NCBI GenBank assembly: GCA_914767715.1
Contig: OU612073.1
Span: 17,546,001 to 17,610,000, forward strand
DNA length: 64,000 bases
Origin: Membranipora membranacea
Taxonomy: Eukaryota; Bryozoa; Gymnolaemata; Cheilostomatida; Membraniporidae
Direction: 5' to 3'
Of this stretch, positions 33,201-43,189 are shown piece after piece (within the stretch, counting starts at the first letter, position 1; every line of letters begins with the position of its first letter). A program made the position numbers and the translations under genes. Below the pieces are notes generated by a model, which worked only from the letters and a program-made list of their open reading frames with translations, was not told the DNA's origin and did not search any database.

Positions 33201-35832
33201 AGGTTTACCATGCTTCAATTATTGCTCACAGAGGTGAAAGAGATTGTTATATTTTAGCTGTGGCTCTAAGACTCCCTGAGCAGTTTGGAGGTGGGTTGTT
33301 ATGACTAACCTGACATTTATCAGTGAGGTACTGCACAGCTCGGTTCACATTGTTCAGATGGTGTACTCTCATACGACCTTTCTCTGGATTCTAAAACAAA
33401 CAAAAACAGTGTAATCATGTCACAGAGCGCAAGGTTTTACGTAGACTATCCACTATCCATCACGGATATTGTGATCATACCCACGATGTAGTTTTGTGGT
33501 GTACTCGACTGGAGGTTTGGATCCCAATGATCACTAAATAAATAACTTGGCAATACTTGTGGCGTACCACCCCCTGAACCACTGCCCTTCCTCACTAGTC
33601 CCCCCCCCCCCTAAAGTCATCAACGAGGCTTATGACTCCTTTGTGACAAATCGTTATAAACCAGGATTGGCAATAGAAAGATCTTACAGTCAATGTCTTG
33701 CAAAATCTGGTTTGACTCTGAACGCTCAAATGACAAAATAAAACAAATTAATCCTCGCTCAGGCTTTCATGGAGTGTAAATAAATTATGCTAAGAATAGA
33801 AAATATAGTCAAGAGAGGATTATTCTAAATAAGACCAAGCTTCGAAACAAAACGCTAATTTATACTGCAGCTTATATCACTTTAATTGTAAACCATTGAC
33901 TCTATATCCATGTGTGCATTTCTTTTCTAAGGTTTGCAATAAGCCCCTGGGAAACATAATTTCCCAACATTTTTAAATGTAGAAGAATGTCTGCAAAAGA
34001 GGTGTAGTATGGTGCGCCCCTAACAAGTCAATAAGTCGCTCCCGAACCAGTATTTATTTAGTTCAAAAAGACTTTGCTGAAAACACGGATAAGAACAGAC
34101 TCATGGCCGAAGTCATGGATACAAGTAGCTTAAGCGGGATAGCTGATAGTAGCCTTTCATTATCAACTGCTTCCCCCAACAAGTAGAGAGGAAAGCGGTT
34201 GATAATGAAATGCTACTACCAGCTATCCCGGCACAGTTTTAGCGCTTTAACTAGGCTACATTGATGTCTGTTTTAGTCAACCACACAATTCTTTAGCCGA
34301 AAATTTATTGCATACCAAGTGGCTCCCGCTGAGTATCTCGAGAAGAGCTAGTAGACTTTTACCGTTACAGAAATCAGCAAATAAATCCACAACTTCTACT
34401 TTCTCGCGCTGCAAAAAAAATAGGTGGATAATGAAAAGATAAGGCAACTACCAATTACAAAGGTATAACTTTTAACAAAGACTTTGTCAAATCAGGCAGG
34501 GTCAAATCAGCACTGAGGGTAAAGTCTCTGCCAATGCACATCATTGACAACAACACTCCATGGCATCAACTTATTATATCTGCCACCCAAATTGAAAGTC
34601 TAATATTTGCTTATGGGTGGTGTTATTATCAGCCGGACATATTTAAGACCCCAGTTAGCAGTGTGAACACCACACTATGTAATTGTGCTAAGTTGACCAG
34701 GTTCATCCTGATTGTTACCTTTACTAAGTGTGAGTTTATCCATTTTGTGAACGTTTTCTTCTGAATGTCTTCGCGTTCATCTGTAACAGAAACGAAACAC
34801 CTATTTTGAAAAGTTAACACAATATTAAGAACTAGTAGTAGACTGAACCTGACTAGTAATAGACTGAAAGCCTGAATCTTCAAAGCCAGTTTACTGTATC
34901 AAGTTCTCTTTAGCTGTTCCCTACCTTGTAGTTCTGATACATGTTTATCTATCATGAAATTATTGTTGTGAGCGGTTTTTGCGATTTCCATCCACTCTTC
35001 CATGTTTCTTATGTCAACTAGTTTTTAATGACCTGCGGTGAAACAACTGAATCCACCCTAGCAGCATGCCACACTAACGAAATATAGTGTGACTACCAGT
35101 GTGTCCTCGTAGTTTTGAGACTAAGCATGATGATAGTGGTGAATTATAAATCGTAATCCCTACCATGCTACCATATGTACTATGAGATAACAGGAGATGC
35201 TCTGTGTCAATATTTCTCAGAGATAACAGGGTATATCTACATACTGTCTTTATCTTCTAACAGGAGCATTAAGTGACTGACGCTAAATATCGAAGGAAAT
35301 TCAAGTGCGCTCAAATTTAGTTCAAATCAAAAATGATGTATTGAGAGTTGCGCCTCAAAGTGTCTTGCAACTATCCTGTTACCACAGGACTGAAAGCATC
35401 TCTATTTCAAGGCTAAGCATGCTACTTGCACCTACATCAATATGGGGAGGATAACTTCTATTTGGCATAGGCAAAGTCACTGTAGTTATCGAGGCAGCTA
35501 TGTGTTTATTTCATCGAATAAACAATCATGTGGACTGTTTTTGCAATGATCATTTATATCTCTTTCTAAGGAGAATCATTGACTAAAGTTCCATCACTAA
35601 CCACCCTAGAACCGTCAGCCATTCTTCTAAGTCTGACAACAGAAATACTTTATTTGAGTGAATTGACTACACATATCGCGGGTGTCTGCTCCTATGAGTT
35701 GGCCTATTTCCAGTAATCGAATTATAACTGCATTTGTGACATACCTGAATTGAACTGTATGCGTTCATGGAATTCCTCCAAAGTCATGTGACCGGCAAAC
35801 TCGTCCTGATTGCTGCTTATTTCGGCAGCCAT
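781..35832 (-). CDS. DMD: Dystrophin (5' part; N-terminal actin-binding domain, hinge 1 and most of the spectrin-repeat rod), partial
   Basis: Dystrophin links cortical F-actin to the membrane dystroglycan complex. I assembled 33 coding exons with GT-AG boundaries and consistent phases, giving 1,639 codons. The order is first exon, CH1, CH2, hinge, then about 12 spectrin-like repeats. Diagnostic segments match vertebrate dystrophin from memory: [15 protein letters not shown] (CH1), [18 protein letters not shown] and HRPDLFDY (CH2), [21 protein letters not shown] and [15 protein letters not shown] (repeat 2-3 region), and [19 protein letters not shown] and [18 protein letters not shown] (central rod, the last resembling the human R15/R16 area). 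The gene continues past the left edge, so the rest of the rod, the WW, EF-hand and ZZ region and the stop are not visible. The rod seems roughly 250 residues shorter than human between repeat 3 and this point. Utrophin-like paralogues are vertebrate-specific, so an invertebrate gene is best called dystrophin. Confidence 0.93.
3882..14355 (-). CDS. DMD: Dystrophin central rod exons (7)
   Basis: The exons are 14242-14355, 7831-8023, 7080-7210, 6110-6250, 5576-5752, 5170-5322 and 3882-4043. They encode [79 protein letters not shown] and [15 protein letters not shown]. The 7831/7080 junction splits a Gly codon (G+GT) and all the others are phase 0. Checking helix A-B-C spacing shows no repeat is missing between these exons. 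The intron 8024-14241 (6.2 kb) hosts the nested degenerate gene. Confidence 0.88.
8969..9330. repeat. 178-bp tandem repeat, two copies
   Basis: The motif CTAGACCAGAATTT...CTGC at 8981 recurs at 9159, followed in both by a run of A/T-rich sequence ending GTGTGTATTAACTTCTGAGGCACAAA (or GTATGTGTATT in copy 2). The two units diverge by scattered substitutions. The region sits in the 6.2-kb dystrophin intron, just 3' of the nested gene. Positions 9330-9600 hold further weak GTATAAATTAAA-type repeats. Confidence 0.75.
9644..13027 (-). pseudogene. Degenerate multi-exon gene of a repetitive, probably transposon-derived family, nested in a dystrophin intron
   Basis: Six phase-consistent exons are 12764-13027, 12252-12399, 11922-12069, 11187-11360, about 9800-10976 and 9644-9715, about 661 codons. 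Exon 1 starts [20 protein letters not shown]. Cys/His patterns include [18 protein letters not shown] and [11 protein letters not shown], suggesting zinc binding. The long exon has [40 protein letters not shown] and [17 protein letters not shown] remember these motifs from a high-copy uncharacterised family in cnidarian and sponge genomes, and its function is unknown to me. In-frame stops occur at 12809-12811 (TAA after FCNK) and 11933-11935 (TAG after RKTY), and the C terminus looks truncated. It keeps its introns, so it did not arrive by retrotransposition of spliced mRNA. The last intron donor is ambiguous. Confidence 0.7.
16015..20630 (-). CDS. DMD: Dystrophin rod exons, repeats about 4-7 (9 exons)
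   Basis: The exons are 20484-20630, 19915-20097, 19419-19559, 18934-19066, 18613-18722, 18014-18133, 17385-17532, 16718-16887 and 16015-16263. They encode amphipathic heptad sequence with a regularly placed helix-A Trp, for example [41 protein letters not shown] and [14 protein letters not shown]. Trp-to-Trp or Trp-to-helix distances fit spectrin repeats of about 105-110 residues. Exons P (18613) and M (16718) begin with two bases of a split codon that restore Gly and Glu. The exon at 16015-16263 carries a Ser-rich loop ([11 protein letters not shown]). Confidence 0.88.
18313..18384 (-). tRNA. tRNA-His (anticodon GTG)
   Basis: A complete cloverleaf can be folded: acceptor GCCATGA/TCATGGC, D arm with TAGTGGTTA (box A), anticodon stem TCGCG/CGCGA around loop TTGTGGC, T arm CCAGG-TTCGAAT-CCTGG (box B) and discriminator A. 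All stems pair perfectly, which suggests a functional gene and not a tRNA-derived repeat. It lies within the dystrophin intron 18134-18612, on the same strand. Confidence 0.93.
20834..20945. mobile_element. Fold-back MITE, family A (copy 2, inverted)
   Basis: The arms GATCCAATTTGCCCGC and GCGGGCAAATTGGATC surround an interior whose complement carries CATTCTACTGGTGAGC and AAACCCTA, as in the copy at 308. It is therefore the same family in opposite orientation. The left tip is eroded (CTAGATCTACCATGATCC) and the right tip (ATCAAACTTGTTCTA) is intact. Confidence 0.75.
21043..24996 (-). CDS. DMD: Dystrophin spectrin repeats 1-3 exons (5)
   Basis: The exons are 24769-24996, 24193-24374, 22610-22744, 22320-22429 and 21043-21134. 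They start with a Ser-rich segment, then [16 protein letters not shown] (helix A of repeat 1), [47 protein letters not shown] and [16 protein letters not shown], and end [19 protein letters not shown]. Order and spacing match human repeats 1-3 closely. Phases run 0, 2, 2, 1, 0 and every split codon is sensible. Confidence 0.92.
25347..26680 (-). CDS. DMD: Dystrophin CH2 domain and hinge 1 exons (3)
   Basis: The exons are 26475-26680, 25892-26016 and 25347-25693. The first starts with a Gly/Ser-rich linker ([13 protein letters not shown]) and runs into [12 protein letters not shown] and NALIHG. The second has [14 protein letters not shown] and IAKLLDPE. The third has [17 protein letters not shown] and then a low-complexity hinge of about 85 residues rich in Gln, Asn, Ser and Thr, including two similar ITQPITA-like and QPITAAQ stretches. 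Split codons rebuild Gly (GG+T) and Asp (G+AC). The CH1-CH2 linker is longer and more Gly/Ser-rich than the human one I remember. Confidence 0.92.
27326..34780 (-). CDS. DMD: Dystrophin CH1 domain exons (4)
   Basis: The exons, in transcript order, are 34719-34780, 34316-34408, 33310-33390 and 27326-27418. They encode the first calponin-homology domain, which binds F-actin. Key strings are [48 protein letters not shown] and [20 protein letters not shown] followed by WSIIYHWQ. Internal boundaries are phase 0, apart from the split codon at the start. The 93-nt exon 34316-34408 was found by hand from the conserved order of CH1 motifs and its splice sites (TTTGCAG acceptor, GTATGC donor). The last intron (27419-33309) is 5.9 kb. 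Confidence 0.92.
27419..33309 (-). other. Large dystrophin intron between CH1 exons
   Basis: This 5.9-kb intron interrupts the CH1 coding sequence between DKCQ and IRLVNIS. It contains the 579-bp inverted-repeat element at 28549-29127 and a poly-C run near 30760. Open frames near 27.5-27.9 kb overlap on both strands and resemble no family I know. I see no other coding exon. Confidence 0.7.
28549..29127. mobile_element. 579-bp terminal-inverted-repeat element with 11-bp target duplication (MULE-like, non-autonomous)
   Basis: The left end GGTAACTGTAAATTGCTGAA and its complement at the right end belong to inverted repeats of about 60 bp that contain iterated CTGAACAG units. The flanks ATTTGATAAAG (28538-28548) and GTTTGATAAAG (29128-29138) differ at one base, giving an 11-bp target-site duplication. 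Long inverted repeats with 9-11-bp duplications are typical of Mutator-like elements. No transposase frame is visible, and the interior is non-coding by eye. Confidence 0.72.
34134..34232. mobile_element. Fold-back element, family B
   Basis: A left arm (34134-34170, GCGGGATAGCTGATAGTAGC then TTTCATTATCAACTGC) pairs with a right arm (34195-34232, GCGGTTGATAATGAAATGCT then ACTACCAGCTATCCCGGC) with few mismatches around a 24-bp loop. It lies in the intron between CH1 exons at 33390 and 34316. It resembles a MITE; target duplications are unclear. Confidence 0.65.
34925..35003 (-). CDS. DMD: Dystrophin alternative first coding exon B
   Basis: The ATG at 35003-35001 opens [20 protein letters not shown], ending CAA-G before GTAGGG, in the same phase as exon A, so it also joins the CH1 exon through an Asp codon. 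A TAA lies in frame upstream. A good acceptor (TTGTTTCACCGCAG) sits about 30 bp 5' of the ATG, so this may be a second exon whose upstream part is 5' UTR. Joining exon A to that acceptor would hit the TAA, so the two exons look mutually exclusive. A weaker acceptor (CTAG) nearer the ATG would allow both in frame. Confidence 0.6.
35745..35832 (-). CDS. DMD: Dystrophin alternative first coding exon A
   Basis: The ATG at 35832-35830 lies in a strong context (ACACGATGG) and opens 29 codons beginning [20 protein letters not shown]. The exon ends TCA-G before a GTATGT donor, that is after the first base of a codon. The CH1 exon at 34719-34780 begins with two bases of a split codon (AT), so the join makes Asp and reads on into EREDIQKK. 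This start lies about 750 bp upstream of the other candidate first exon. Exon limits are inferred from sequence and transcripts are not known. Confidence 0.6.
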
Positions 35833-37939
35833 CGTGTCGATTCTCTCTCACAGCGTGCAGGAATCCACTGTGATCATTGTGTAATATCCAAATTGGGTAA
35901 AGAGCTGAGTTATCCTGATTTCACATATCAATTCAACTGTCTCAATCACTTGGTGACAGATTGATACACCTGTAATCAAATAAAAATGATAGTAATTAAT
36001 TGGGTATGAAATGCTCAGACAGGAGAGGGTATAGAAATAATGATTCAGATGGGTGTAAAAAGTGCAAGGCAAGCATAATTATTATCAAACAATATCAAAC
36101 CACTGAAAGTGATCGCCAGCAGAAATTCTCACCAAGTTTCAAAAACTAAGGTATCAAGATGCTCTTATTCCATGACAAATACAGACATTAAAACTGGAAA
36201 AAAAATGATCCATAGCCTACAAAACTTTTTAATGTGTTGGACACACTATGTCTTACTGATAGTCTACAAAATAAATCAATTAGACGGCTTGTCTGACAGA
36301 GTGGAAACTCTGGATCTTTGCATTGAGAAGTAAATCAACTAACAGTGATGAAAATTGAATAATTACAATATTTTAGCACTCTATAGTAAGAATGATGAGC
36401 TCATCGCTTTTTTCTAGATATTTAAACCAACCAAGATAAAGTAGTTGTGTGTCCTTAGGTTTACGAGTGCGACATGTGATGTGATTGTGCGCTAGATCTA
36501 AAGCTGAGCGTTACAGGACTATCTACTGATAATCAAGAAAACCAATCCAGCAAACAAGTCTGCTGAAAAATAGACAACCCGACTGTTAAAATATGAATAA
36601 GTATTGATCTAGCTGAGTATCCAAGTCGCCCTGGCGAGAAGGTGGTGCTGGTGGGCACCCCAACTTGATCAACTCACTCAAGCTAATCTATGCCTCACCT
36701 ACAGTTTGACCGAGTCAAACACTCGCCAGTTCAACATTGCGTTAAGAGCTGCATCGATACTTTATTGAACTTTGATTGAGGACCACTCAGACAATATTTT
36801 CCCTGCACAGGAAAACACTGTCATTCAACTGTAATAACAAATAACAGCTTGTAATGTTAACGTAAGTTTATTGTATGTCACATCCCCATAAGTCAACTCG
36901 GCATAATAAGAGTATGTGTTTGAGTAGGAAAGGCGATCAATCCATCGGGAATAAGTATACTGCGAATGTGACAAACATATCAAGATCATTACAAATCCCA
37001 GGAGAGAGAGATAGATAGTCTCCCTAAAAAAAGAGTCAGATTGTGAAATGGGTGGATCAGCAGAGACTGACTGGATGTCTCAGTGTGTCCAACTGGTGAA
37101 GCAACCAGAGACAACGCATTCACTTGTCCCAATCAGGATCAGATGAAGCAACCCTTCTTTGAACTAAAATGTGTACCCATAATGCACTACACTCACTATC
37201 TCCAAGGAAATTTTGGTCTCTATTATGATAGTAGTATACCCATTTCAAAGGCACATTTATTACAACGCCTTCCTTTCCTCCCTCAGAGTGAGAACGGATA
37301 GCGTGATAAGCGAATATGAATACAAGATAAAAATGCGACAACCTTCAGTTCGGATGACACTACAAACCTCTAGATAATTAAAACAGTGAGCCTCTCTCAG
37401 ACTGTAATTATAAAACAAGCCTAATCAGAATCTCAATCAATAATTACCGATATTCCTTCACACTTACCCCAGTCTGATTGACACACAGAGCAAAGTTAAC
37501 GACTTCTTCTCATCCTCTCATTCTCTCCCTGTAAAGTGTGCTGATCTTATCTCTTATGTCAACTGGTTGCTAATTAGATAGCAAGAGCCTAATGAGTCTC
37601 ATAAACAAATCAAGCCTTCCCAATAAACATCAAGTCCTAGACATTTCAGTGAAGCAAAATGGAGAGACAGATGTTTGAGAAATCAAAAAGCAATCTGCCC
37701 TTTCTCGTGGCACGCTGCACAAAGAATAGAGTATGTGGTTGATCATAATACCAAAATTGATAGTTAGAAATCCCTAAAGAACAGCATAAGGTTGAAATCG
37801 GCAGCTAATATGAGTAAGCTGATAGCAGAAGCAGAGATGCATCATTAAATTTTATTGAGCACCTGCTCTGGAGAAACTGACAGTCATCCTGCTAAGCTGT
37901 CAATATTGATGCAGGGTGAAGAGCAAGTTTGTTGATCAT

Positions 37940-38060
37940 TCAATAAGGTTGCATTCTGCGCATGCTCAGCTCTGGGCATGAGCTGATCTCTGCAAAATTG
38001 AGCCTCGGAATTCCGAAGCCATCTGATTGGCTACCTGCTCTGGTGGCGCACTCACAAATG
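37940..38060. promoter_or_regulatory. Possible TATA-less promoter or enhancer segment
   Basis: TGCGCATGCTCAG resembles an NRF1 site, and CTGATTGGCTACC resembles an inverted CCAAT box about 65 bp further on, in one of the more CpG-containing patches of this stretch. It lies 2.1 kb upstream of the first dystrophin ATG. This rests on motif similarity only. Confidence 0.25.
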
Positions 38061-40361
38061 CGTGCGGAATTGTTAGAAAGAGTTATCTTCTATTGTCACT
38101 ATTAGCTAAAGTTGACTGGCAATTTATGCAGGGGGTGTCCTATCTCCCCAGACCAAAATTGCAATTAGAACCCAGACTAAACTCATTGCTCTTGCACATG
38201 CGCAAATTCAAGTCACGCATGATACATACTTAGCCTTACGACATTCTCTTTGTGGTAACGATAGCCTAGTTTATCAGTGATCTACATGCCCAGTCAGATC
38301 ACGAGAGTCAGTATGATAAGGTTGCATGATGTCATCATCTAATTGGTCTGTATGCTGCATCAGGCACTCAGTCTATCGTCAATAACAGGCACTCAAATGC
38401 TAAAAAATTTAGTTATCAAATTTAAATTTAAAAGCCTACCATGGTCAAAAAAATTCGCAAAAGCCTCCTCAATTTAAGCTGCACCCTATTCCTCCAAATA
38501 AACCCTAAATACCAACACCACGCGCAGTACACAGATTTCAAACTATGGCGACGAACATCACTGATCACTGACGACATGTGACTGCAGGCGTTTTCTACTT
38601 AGAAACCCTGAAATGCCCATAAGCATGTCAGGAGCCTACAAATTACAGGTCTGAGTAATTCTCACCACTCAACTAACGCAAAACGATATGCCTGCTGTGG
38701 GGCAGATATCCCAGACCGTCCTAGCACTCAGCAAATAATCAAATACAGGTAAACTTTGCATCTTTACAAATTACCCAGCGGGAGATAAGCCAAAAAAGAC
38801 CACACAAGCACAAAGAATGAAATAGCTGCATGATCTTCATCATCGTGGGAGTGAAATTGCTTACTTCAACATTTCTAAACATTAATATAGAAATATTCAA
38901 GATATATTATTTTGACTCAAATCACCAAGGGTTCATTACACAAGTTGTGAATTAGTCATTGTGTTGCAGTTGTAAATGATTTCATCTGTAGCCTCTGGTA
39001 GCCCTTTTTCAGTGTGTTTCAAACTAACATCAAAGGCAGCAAGAATCAAAGACAACACAAAATAATTGACGGCTTCGGCTTCGTCACTATATAGACTAAC
39101 TCACATGTGAGAGCGTGCACATTCTATGTGTTTACCTTTGTATTGTTGTGTTGTTCTAGATCCGAAAGATGGCTAATTGATTGAACAGATTAATGAGAGA
39201 AAAACAATAAAATTACACTAGAAACCTATAATCATTGTTGCATCAATCAACTAGCAGACACATCTTATAACTGGTGATTGATATTCCACATCAGATGGAA
39301 ATAACCTGTCTTCAAAATATGTGTTTTACCTTGCTATCTGCAAAATATTGAGCCTGAATATTTGTGGTCATTATGAAACCTCAGAAACAAAACAAAGATG
39401 TTGAAGGATGGTAAGCTGGCAGCATATTTGCCAACCTGCTCTTATTGTCAAATCAAACCTTTCAACAGACTAACACAGGGTTAATAGACTCTCCTAGTCT
39501 TGCCAATAGACAGTCATTCCTGTCATCCAAGTCTCTGACAGCTAAGAAGGGTATATAGTTAGAGCACCTGTCCACTTATAGCACTTGTTTAGCCTTGTCA
39601 ACTAGTCAATGTGAGAACATCACACAACTATTACATCAAATCCCTGTCACAACAAGCTGTTATAATCCACTACCACAGTGCTTTTGATGAGCTATCACTA
39701 TTCACACTATCAGAAGAAGATAAAACTGGAAATTGGAGTGCAATAAGAGATCCTATATGCATATTCATTAATTAAACAATCATTACCCAATCCTGACAGT
39801 AGAGGTGAAAATCTAAAACCAATCGACCAGCAATGATTTTTGACTTCTTTCTTTACCACCAATCATCAGGGAATAAGAAGAGAAATGCAGCCATTATAAA
39901 ATGATGCTGTGCTGCTCTCAATTTTGCATAAAACGGACACAGAGTAAGGATACTGAGTTGTAAGTTTCTCCTCCTAACACAGTAGCGACTCTCATGGGAA
40001 CAGTCAATAGAAATTTTCATCATACTGACAGGCACAGCTAATTTACAATTGTGACACAGCTAGGAATGAATTATTTATAAAGTTTGATGTTAACCCTGTG
40101 ACATTTGGATTGATCAATATAATTAGATGAAAATACCATCAGATCAACAATAGCAGATATACTGGTATGACAGTAATTTTGCACGGGAGTATTATTATTG
40201 CAATCTCATTAGGTTTTTTCCGATGAGTAAAGCAACATTGACCACTGATATTATGGTTTCTTTTCTAGGCACATATTTTCAGAACTCAATCTTGCCCTTT
40301 CAAAAGCTGGCGCCACACTCTGAATGCACAATAGTAAGAGGTCGGCCAACATTAACTATAT

Positions 40362-40385
40362 AATATATATATATATATATATATT
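40362..40385. repeat. (AT)n microsatellite
   Basis: An uninterrupted alternating TA run of about 24 bp follows ATTAACTATATAATA. A similar, shorter run is at 42881-42896. Confidence 0.9.
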
Positions 40386-42477
40386 TCACCATGCAGGCCT
40401 CCCAAAATGTTTTAAATCATTCAACCAATTATTGTCAGTGCCAACACTGTGCTGAAAGACTATGACTATTATTCAAACCAAATTTGATCCAAGTTAGATA
40501 GCACTGTTCTCCACTGCAAGTATTTGTTACATTTCAGCATACAACACAAAGAAAAGCAGCAGTGGAGTTCAGTGTTTTGTTTACACTTGGCTATTCATTC
40601 CCCTGTAAATATCTTGTTTCAATAGCAAGCATGTTTGTGTTAATCGTAAAAGTGTTTTATACAGTTTGCTGTGCCAAGACTTGAACAATGTGACCTGTGT
40701 ACTACAAGTGCAGCTTGCCTTCAGCTATCGGAATTAACCAATCCACTCAACTCCACTGCAGAACCATTTCACTACAACCAAAACATAGGCCTGCCATAAT
40801 CCCATGTTATATGCTCACCAGTACAATCTAGGAGCACTCCTAGCACAAAGCTAGTATAATAGAATTTCTACTCTATCCAATGACCGGCATTTCTTTCTAT
40901 CTATGCAGTGTCAAGAACAAAAAGCCCGCTAGATCCCAACCAAACAGACAACACCTCTGCCTACCAGGCAGTTGATCGATATAGGATGCAGTATGAACAA
41001 CACAATACTGTTATTTTGCACAAAAAAACAGACAAATACTGCAAGCATGAACAAGAATCCATACAGTCATCAGCATCCTAGGCTCTACAAATCACCAATC
41101 TTCTAAAAGAGTTGGTTGTGGTTGTGATTCATGACTATTATCATTATTACTCTTTAGATTTACCTTTACTACAGTCTTACTTCCCGCGTAATCCTCATCA
41201 CTTAGCCCAGCAGCATATATAATAGTCTAACTGGTGTGTAGATAGGGGAATGTTACGTCTCGTGATTGAGGGATAGCCAATCTATTACTACTAGTAGAGC
41301 AAAAGACTCTACCTCATTCTCCCTTCTACACCCCAGCAAACCAACATATACTTTATAATTTGCTTTAAAGTATTTGGCTGCTTTCAGTGTAAGGGGAAAT
41401 ACCGTTTATCTGTACTTGGTCAGAAGAGTGATAGTCCTGTGAAATATAATTTACATGCTGTTTCCTTTATGAAATACTATTAACACATAATAAGACACTT
41501 TCAGGAGTAAAACTGAACTGAGTCACTCAGTCAGGTTGTAACAACTATCTACACATACATACTAGCCAGTAGCTCAGTAGAACAGTCCATAGCTGCCCTT
41601 ACCTTGTCTTAAACAGACAGACTAATCTGTCCTAGGAAATATTATGAATGGTTTGATATAGGGTGATGAAAGATATTTGATTAATTTTGCTTTGAGTAGG
41701 CCTATGTATTACATGACAAACATGAAAAGGTGAGTGAGTTGTCTTGAATGTGAAGTTTTTGAGGAGTGGTTGATTGATTGACTGTTGTAACTACAAGTAA
41801 GAAAAATGATTACCTACTCACAGAGTTATTCTCCTTAGTTTACAGGTGAATCGTGGTATGGTCTTGAAATTCACTCCAAGGGGACCCTGTTAGCTTGTAA
41901 GGTACTGACTGCTGTAACTGTTTATGCTGTACTACTCTACTCTACTGGTCTTATTCATTCAGAAATGAAGTAGGTAGCCTCAATACTCGGATCATGCTCA
42001 TATAGTGATGGGGCTACATGATATCCCCGTCCTCAGCCTGAATCTAGTTTGTAGTCTATCACTAAGCTCCAAATCCCCATTATAGAATAAAAGTTCTCAT
42101 TGTAGCCTGATTATGGAGATACTGATGCTATAAGGTCAGGGTCAAATGTTAATGGCTGCACACACTGGCTCTTGCACAACTTTTTTTGCCAGTATTTTTG
42201 CATCATTATACAATATACCCATTACACATCACTTTACCAAATTACCCAAAAAAGGTAAAACATCACTTTCTGACATTGTCTTTATGAAGTCTCCTTTTAA
42301 TAGAATGAAAAGCATGACTTTCAAAGAGCATGGCTCTTTCTTTTAGCCATGCCTTATTTATCCTAACTTCTCTCAAAGTGAAGGGTATTAGTTTATACCA
42401 TTGAATTGTACTATTGAGTTCAGTGGTTTATACTATTATACAATGACCCTTGCTTCTCTGTTATGAATAGTATAATA

Positions 42478-42585
42478 TAGCTACCAGTCACACATTTTGC
42501 AGTAGAACATATACAGCAATGGAATATCTTCTACAGCAATGGTTATTTTCTACTGCAAAATGTGTGACTAGTAGTGGTAGCTACA
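42478..42585. mobile_element. Fold-back element, family C
   Basis: The arm at 42486-42506 (AGTCACACATTTTGCAGTAG then A) is perfectly complementary to 42549-42569. Outer TAGCTAC/GTAGCTA sequences extend the pairing. The loop holds two direct copies of ACAGCAATGG. It is MITE-like and shows no coding capacity. Confidence 0.65.
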
Positions 42586-42896
42586 TTATTGTTTGAATGT
42601 TATAAAGCGGGAGAATATACATCAGCACTTATGTTCATGTTGGTGTCTGGGTGTCTTTACCCCCTGTGTACTTTGAATAAAGACTTTATTGACTTGAGCC
42701 GCTTCCTGCTGATTTGTTTTGATTGATACAACAATATTTATTTCCTTTTCTTGAAGTAATAGGTTGCTGACCTCACTCATGTTTGTGGAAAGCTAGGTTA
42801 TCTCGACAAGCTTTGTTCGGGCTACCCCACCTCACCTGACAAGCATATTCAGTAGTTTTCGGAGAGTTCTGTATTTGACTATATATATATATATAT

Positions 42897-43150
42897 CCAT
42901 CAAACGAGGTAGGAGAAGGCGGGTAACTTTGAGCCTGATTTTACATTTTTGATTGCACCATGCAGTTGAATTGTGCCAGATTAATTATCCCCCCACACCG
43001 AACCAAGCTTGGCAAGACGGCCTAATTGAAGACATGAAGACCAATTTCAATGTCAAGTTTAATTAATATGGTACAATTCAACTGCATGGTGCAATCGAAC
43101 ATGTAAAATCAGGCTCAACGTTACCCGACTTCTCCTACCTCATTTGATGG
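42897..43150. repeat. Long inverted repeat at the left duplication boundary
   Basis: About 80-bp arms face each other: CATCAAACGAGGTAGGAGAA...GGTAAC and the complementary GTTACC...TTCTCCTACCTCATTTGATG, both including the TGCACCATGCAGTTGAATTG pair. Only the right arm recurs at the start of unit 2 (about 54656-54728), so the duplication junction lies in or near this element. Confidence 0.7.
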
Positions 43151-43189
43151 ATATACATACTCAAATGCAGATCTCTCCGCAAAGCTGCT

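Larger units (their letters stand above)
35833..43069. other. Upstream/intergenic stretch with no supported gene
   Basis: I found no convincing exon on either strand. Open frames here are short and lack family motifs. Notable items are the NRF1-like stretch near 37.95 kb, an (AT)n run at 40362-40385, the fold-back at 42478-42585 and the left arm of the fold-back at 42897-43150. Dystrophin 5' UTR exons and distal promoters may lie here. Confidence 0.5.
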
